From: Amorphus coralli DSM 19760
GTDB lineage: Bacteria > Pseudomonadota > Alphaproteobacteria > Rhizobiales > Amorphaceae
Length of the DNA: 64,000 nucleotides
Reading direction: 5' to 3'
NCBI RefSeq assembly: GCF_000374525.1
Contig: NZ_KB894571.1
Span: 496,001-560,000 of the forward strand
Both the position numbers and the translations under genes were made by a program. This document shows positions 62,301 through 64,000 of this stretch, piece by piece. Each line of letters starts with the position of its first letter. Position 1 is the stretch's first letter. The notes beneath the pieces were generated by a model. It did no database searches. It was not told the DNA's origin and saw only the letters and a list, made by a program, of their open reading frames with translations.

Positions 62301-62508
62301 GGCGCCGCCGGTGCCGATGCTCGGCCACGTCACCTCCAGCTACTTCTCGCCGACGCTCGGCCGCTCCATCGCCCTGGCCGTGGTCAAGGGCGGCGGCGGG
62401 CGCATGGACGAAACGCTGCACGTGACCCGGCCCGGCGGCGGCACGCCGATCCCGGTCACCGTCACCGAAGTCGACTTCCTCTCCCTGAAGGACGCCGGCC
62501 ATGCTTGA
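59392..62508 (+). CDS. soxA: Sarcosine oxidase alpha subunit SoxA
   Basis: A 1038-residue subunit, slightly longer than the usual about 970-1000 because of a polar N-terminal extension of about 40 residues. An SHFTFDGKPVSGYAGDTVASAL-like fold (about 52-110) resembles a 2Fe-2S domain without cysteines. CEVLVVGGGPAGLSAALAAARTG (about 204-226) is the FAD/NAD Rossmann motif. The C-terminal about 400 residues (from DWQVANGAIFETSGDWLRAW) form a GcvT-like tetrahydrofolate domain with SFTGGVSYEINVAA. It passes the methylene to tetrahydrofolate, giving 5,10-methylene-THF. It overlaps soxG by 8 bp. Confidence 0.95.
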   Translation: MTLSDSAPEDRSLAFRTDGSAHEPGDRTALRAASRQPYRRASGGRIDRSKPVHFTFDGKPVSGYAGDTVASALIANGVHFVARGFKYHRPRGILTAGSDDPAGLVQVGSHDALTDPNTRATEQEIYPGLEVFSQNAWPSLAFDVGVLNDVFHRFLPSGFYYKTFMGPPGSWMGFEKIIRAAAGLGRAPKAPDPDRYEHVNHHCEVLVVGGGPAGLSAALAAARTGARVVLCEETAELGGWLLSADPATRIDGLSPAEWIAAAEADLRAFDDVHILTRTCAYGYYAENQVNLWEKLSDHQLPADRDPALPRQRNWRVRAREVVLATGALERPLLFPGNDRPGIVTASAALTFAERYGVLVGHRIAVATNNDAGYDAACRLKAAGADIVSVIDQREAAGIGAAERASAAGISVRHGAAIVSTSGRKRIARITVRALGADGGPTGSPETLACDALAVAGGYSPNVALFSQSRGQLRYDEAIGAFVPGHSVQRERSAGASAGTFDLGACLAEGAKAGLEAALAAGFAGEAGSAPSVEDSALLAGRLDPRVVLPAARAGRTFIDVQNDVTVKDLRLAVQEGYSSVEHAKRYTTTGMGTDQGKTVNINAFAVLADKQALKLPAVGTTTFRQPYKPVTFGVMAGAHTGAHFQPRRTTPMHDWQVANGAIFETSGDWLRAWTYPRPGETPEEAVQRETRAAREAIGMLDASTLGKIDIQGADARTFLNRVYTNAWSKLAPGRCRYGLMLNEDGMVMDDGVTTCIADDHFHMTTTTGGAASVLAWLEDYLQTEWPDLDVRLTTVTEQWAVASLSGPKTPELMAALLDDLDPDPESFPFMAWKPAHIDGVPVRVFRISFTGGVSYEINVAASYSAWLWEKIMAAGAPFGITPYGTEAMHLLRAEAGFIIVGQDTDGTMTPIDLRMDKMVSQAKGDFIGKRSLSRPDTARTDRRQLVGLLTDDPATVLVEGAHVIATAEEPAPPVPMLGHVTSSYFSPTLGRSIALAVVKGGGGRMDETLHVTRPGGGTPIPVTVTEVDFLSLKDAGHA

Positions 62509-63142
62509 TCCGCGCCGCCGCTCGCCGCTCGCCCATCGCATGCCGATCCGCGCCGCCAGCGGCGCCGTCAGCCTCGCCGAGTGGCCGTTCCTGTCCAAGC
62601 TGATCGTGCGCTGTCAGGCCGGCCGCGATGCCACCGCCGTGGAGGCCGTCACCGGTGTCGCCCTGCCAACCACCGCCTGCACCAGCGCCACCGCCGGCGA
62701 ACGCTCGCTCCTCTGGCTCGGGCCCGACGAGTGGATGCTCGTCGCCCCGGACGGCGAGGCGGCGGCGCTCGAAACCGACCTTCGAGCCGCCCTCACCGGC
62801 CCGCACACCCAGGTGGTGGACGTCTCCGACTACTACACGGTCATCACGCTCACCGGCGCGCGCGGCCGCGACGTGCTGGCCCGGCTCGTCACCATCGACC
62901 TGCATCCGCGCCATTTCGCAAAAGGCCGGGTCGTCGGCACGCTGGCCGGTGCGGTGAACCTGCTCGTGTGGCTGCGCGACGAGAGCGACGCGGCCGGCCC
63001 GGTCTTCGACGTCATCGTCCGCGCTTCGATGGCGGACCATGTCTGGTGCCTCATGGCGGAAGCGGGCCGCGCCTTCGGCTGCCCGGCCCAGGAGCCGCGC
63101 GGCGGCGAACGCCTGCGCGGCGCGCTGGAGGACGTGGCCTAG
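62501..63142 (+). CDS. soxG: Sarcosine oxidase gamma subunit SoxG
   Basis: A 213-residue small subunit with the typical motif RSLLWLGPDEWMLVAPDGEA and a DVSDYYTVITLTGARGRDVLARL segment, as in GcvT-like SoxG. The start ATG 62501 overlaps the soxA stop by 8 bp. It is the last gene of the soxBDAG operon. It has no catalytic role of its own but is needed to assemble the complex. Downstream is a 478-bp repeat-rich gap. Confidence 0.93.
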   Translation: MLDPRRRSPLAHRMPIRAASGAVSLAEWPFLSKLIVRCQAGRDATAVEAVTGVALPTTACTSATAGERSLLWLGPDEWMLVAPDGEAAALETDLRAALTGPHTQVVDVSDYYTVITLTGARGRDVLARLVTIDLHPRHFAKGRVVGTLAGAVNLLVWLRDESDAAGPVFDVIVRASMADHVWCLMAEAGRAFGCPAQEPRGGERLRGALEDVA

Positions 63143-63204
63143 TCTCCGCTCGCGCGAGTTCGCTTCGCTCACCGCTGCGCGGGCGCGGCCTGGTCTTCTG
63201 AGTC

Positions 63205-63248
63205 GCAAAGCCGGACGGCGAACCGGTTCCCACTTCGCCTGGCTTTGC
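63205..63248. repeat. Palindromic intergenic repeat, copy A
   Basis: The outer stem is GCAAAGCC (63205-63212) / GGCTTTGC (63241-63248). The inner stem is GGCGAA / TTCGCC around CCGGTTCCCAC. It is identical over 44 bp to the copy at 63531-63574. Confidence 0.85.
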
Positions 63249-63486
63249 TCGGCGGCGGACAGTCGTCCGCTGGTGGGCGCGATGCGGTGAGGTCTGCTCC
63301 CGTATCTCCCCAATCTCCGCTCACCCCCGCGCAGGCGGGGGTCCATAGGGCCTGTCGGCAGGTGCATGCGGAATGATGGGTTACTCCGGGATCCACCCCA
63401 ATCGCAGCAAACCAAACTCGGCCGCGCCGGACTGCACCCACCAGCGCGCGACCGCGCGCCGGCGCCCCTGCGCCGCCCACCCGGAG

Positions 63487-63519
63487 CCGGTGAGCGAAGC
63501 GAACTCGGCGCGAGGGGAT
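63487..63519. repeat. Direct repeat R, first copy
   Basis: A 33-bp sequence beginning CCGGTGAGCGAAGCGAAC. It recurs with one substitution at 63579-63611 and, inverted and one base shorter, at 63149-63174. Confidence 0.75.
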
Positions 63520-63530
63520 TCCTTTAGATC

Positions 63531-63574
63531 GCAAAGCCGGACGGCGAACCGGTTCCCACTTCGCCTGGCTTTGC
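63531..63574. repeat. Palindromic intergenic repeat, copy B
   Basis: Identical to copy A, with stems GCAAAGCC (63531-63538) and GGCTTTGC (63567-63574). It is flanked by the two direct R repeats, as if a unit had been duplicated. Confidence 0.85.
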
Positions 63575-63578
63575 TGTG

Positions 63579-63611
63579 CCGGTGAGCGGAGCGAACTCGG
63601 CGCGAGGGGAT
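63579..63611. repeat. Direct repeat R, second copy
   Basis: Matches the 63487-63519 sequence except for one base (GAAGC versus GGAGC), starting 4 bp after palindromic copy B. Confidence 0.75.
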
Positions 63612-63620
63612 AATGCCCCC

Positions 63621-64000
63621 CTACTCCGCCGCCTCGTCCGAAGGCGCGGCCTTCCGCGCCCCGCGCCGCGAGCGCGGCCGGCCGCTGGCCCTCGCATCGG
63701 CGCCTTCGTCACCGGTCGTCTCGCCCCGCGCCGTGGTGCGTGGCAAAGGCAGCGGCACGGAGGCGGACAGGTTCGGGAACCGGTCGACCTTGTTGGGCAG
63801 CGCCATGGCCGAGACGAAATGGCCCTGGAAGGCCGGCTCCAGCGCCGTCTCCACCTTCTCGATGCGGCCGACCAGATCCTCGATCTCGGCCCGGTGCGTC
63901 TTGTTGAGCAGCACCATGCGCGCGCCAGTGCCGGCCGCGTTGCCCACCGCCGACACCTGCTCCAGCGGACAATCCGGGATCAGGCCGATGACCATGGCGT
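63621..64000 (-). CDS. ASKHA/DUF4445 corrinoid-activating ferredoxin-like protein, C-terminal part
   Basis: Only the C-terminal ~126 codons are in the window; the gene continues past the right edge. The visible AMVIGLIPDCPLEQVSAVGN (beginning at the edge), then AAGTGARMVLLNKTHRAEIE and HFVSAMALPNKVDRFPNL match the C-terminal end of ASKHA-domain (DUF4445, RACo/RamA-like) proteins, which use ATP to reduce and reactivate corrinoid proteins of methyltransferase systems. A Lys/Arg-rich variable tail of about 35 residues follows. The internal ATG at 63995 is not a true start. Its convergence on soxG suggests a corrinoid methyl-transfer route adjacent to sarcosine oxidation. Confidence 0.75.
   Translation of the reverse strand, partial: AMVIGLIPDCPLEQVSAVGNAAGTGARMVLLNKTHRAEIEDLVGRIEKVETALEPAFQGHFVSAMALPNKVDRFPNLSASVPLPLPRTTARGETTGDEGADARASGRPRSRRGARKAAPSDEAAE

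Larger units (their letters stand above)
63143..63620. other. Repeat-rich gap between soxG and the ASKHA protein gene
   Basis: A 478-bp non-coding stretch with two identical 44-bp palindromes, two near-identical 33-bp direct repeats, a partial inverted third copy of the latter (63149-63174) and a short GC hairpin (63323-63342, ACCCCCGC / GCGGGGGT). No credible reading frame, promoter or terminator with a U-tract was seen. It is flanked by the convergent soxG and ASKHA-type genes. Confidence 0.75.

Noticed and set aside
60277-62598. 773-codon minus-strand open frame
   Set aside because: Antisense to soxA and part of soxG, with no recognisable domain.

Overview
The window is 64 kb of very GC-rich DNA, densely packed with genes that use G/C at third codon positions. 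It looks like the chromosome of an alphaproteobacterium, most likely Hyphomicrobiales (Rhizobiales). This rests on a Shemin-type 5-aminolevulinate synthase (hemA), the short aa3-type cytochrome c oxidase subunit IV peptide, a soxBDAG heterotetrameric sarcosine oxidase operon, a 2-Cys OhrR, and rhizobial-style intergenic palindromic repeats. I saw no rRNA, tRNA, CRISPR, insertion sequence or prophage. Genus cannot be named from sequence alone.

Region 1 (1-9845) is a sensory and signalling block. A divergent centre at about 3.75 kb is flanked on each side by a stand-alone membrane sensor followed by a protein that fuses the same kind of sensor to a 12-helix, major-facilitator-like membrane domain. 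The left arm continues into an ABC-type periplasmic binding protein cut by the window edge. The right arm continues into a HAMP/SpoIIE-type phosphatase, which meets an oppositely oriented PAS/adenylate-cyclase gene. This mirrored layout is the best candidate here for an undescribed system.

Region 2 (9950-16086) holds a glycosyltransferase-like gene, a divergent pair for beta-oxidation of phenylacetate-type CoA esters (3-hydroxyacyl-CoA dehydrogenase and enoyl-CoA hydratase), hemA with a clear terminator, and metA. The metA product carries Glu111, which predicts use of acetyl-CoA.

Region 3 (16284-37234) is a catabolic regulon of unknown substrate. It has two alpha/beta hydrolases (one lacking its nucleophile), a Liv-type ABC importer, a hydroxyisobutyrate-dehydrogenase-like gene, a LacI-family regulator, and a seven-gene operon: M24/creatinase-like hydrolase, 2-oxoacid dehydrogenase E1alpha/E1beta, aldehyde dehydrogenase, lipoyl E2, FAD oxidoreductase and a GFA protein. 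Four near-identical 14-bp palindromes of the form TGCAATCGATTGCA lie upstream of these units and tie them into one probable LacI regulon. Embedded in it, and apparently not part of it, are a GST-like gene and an OhrR/alpha-beta-hydrolase pair with twin operators.

Region 4 (37334-45229) carries a lytic transglycosylase, glycolate oxidase glcDEF with a small membrane-protein gene inserted, a LysR regulator, the cytochrome oxidase IV peptide and a flavodoxin-fold quinone reductase.

Region 5 (45512-64000) is centred on one-carbon release from N-methylated amines. It holds an FAD/GcvT dimethylglycine- or sarcosine-dehydrogenase-like enzyme, a GATase1/AraC regulator of the GbdR type divergent from formate-tetrahydrofolate ligase, soxBDAG, and the end of a corrinoid-activating ASKHA protein. 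Two drug/metabolite exporters, a LysR, a MarR and an Lrp regulator are interspersed. A family of palindromic intergenic repeats with covarying stems recurs from about 49 kb to 63.6 kb.
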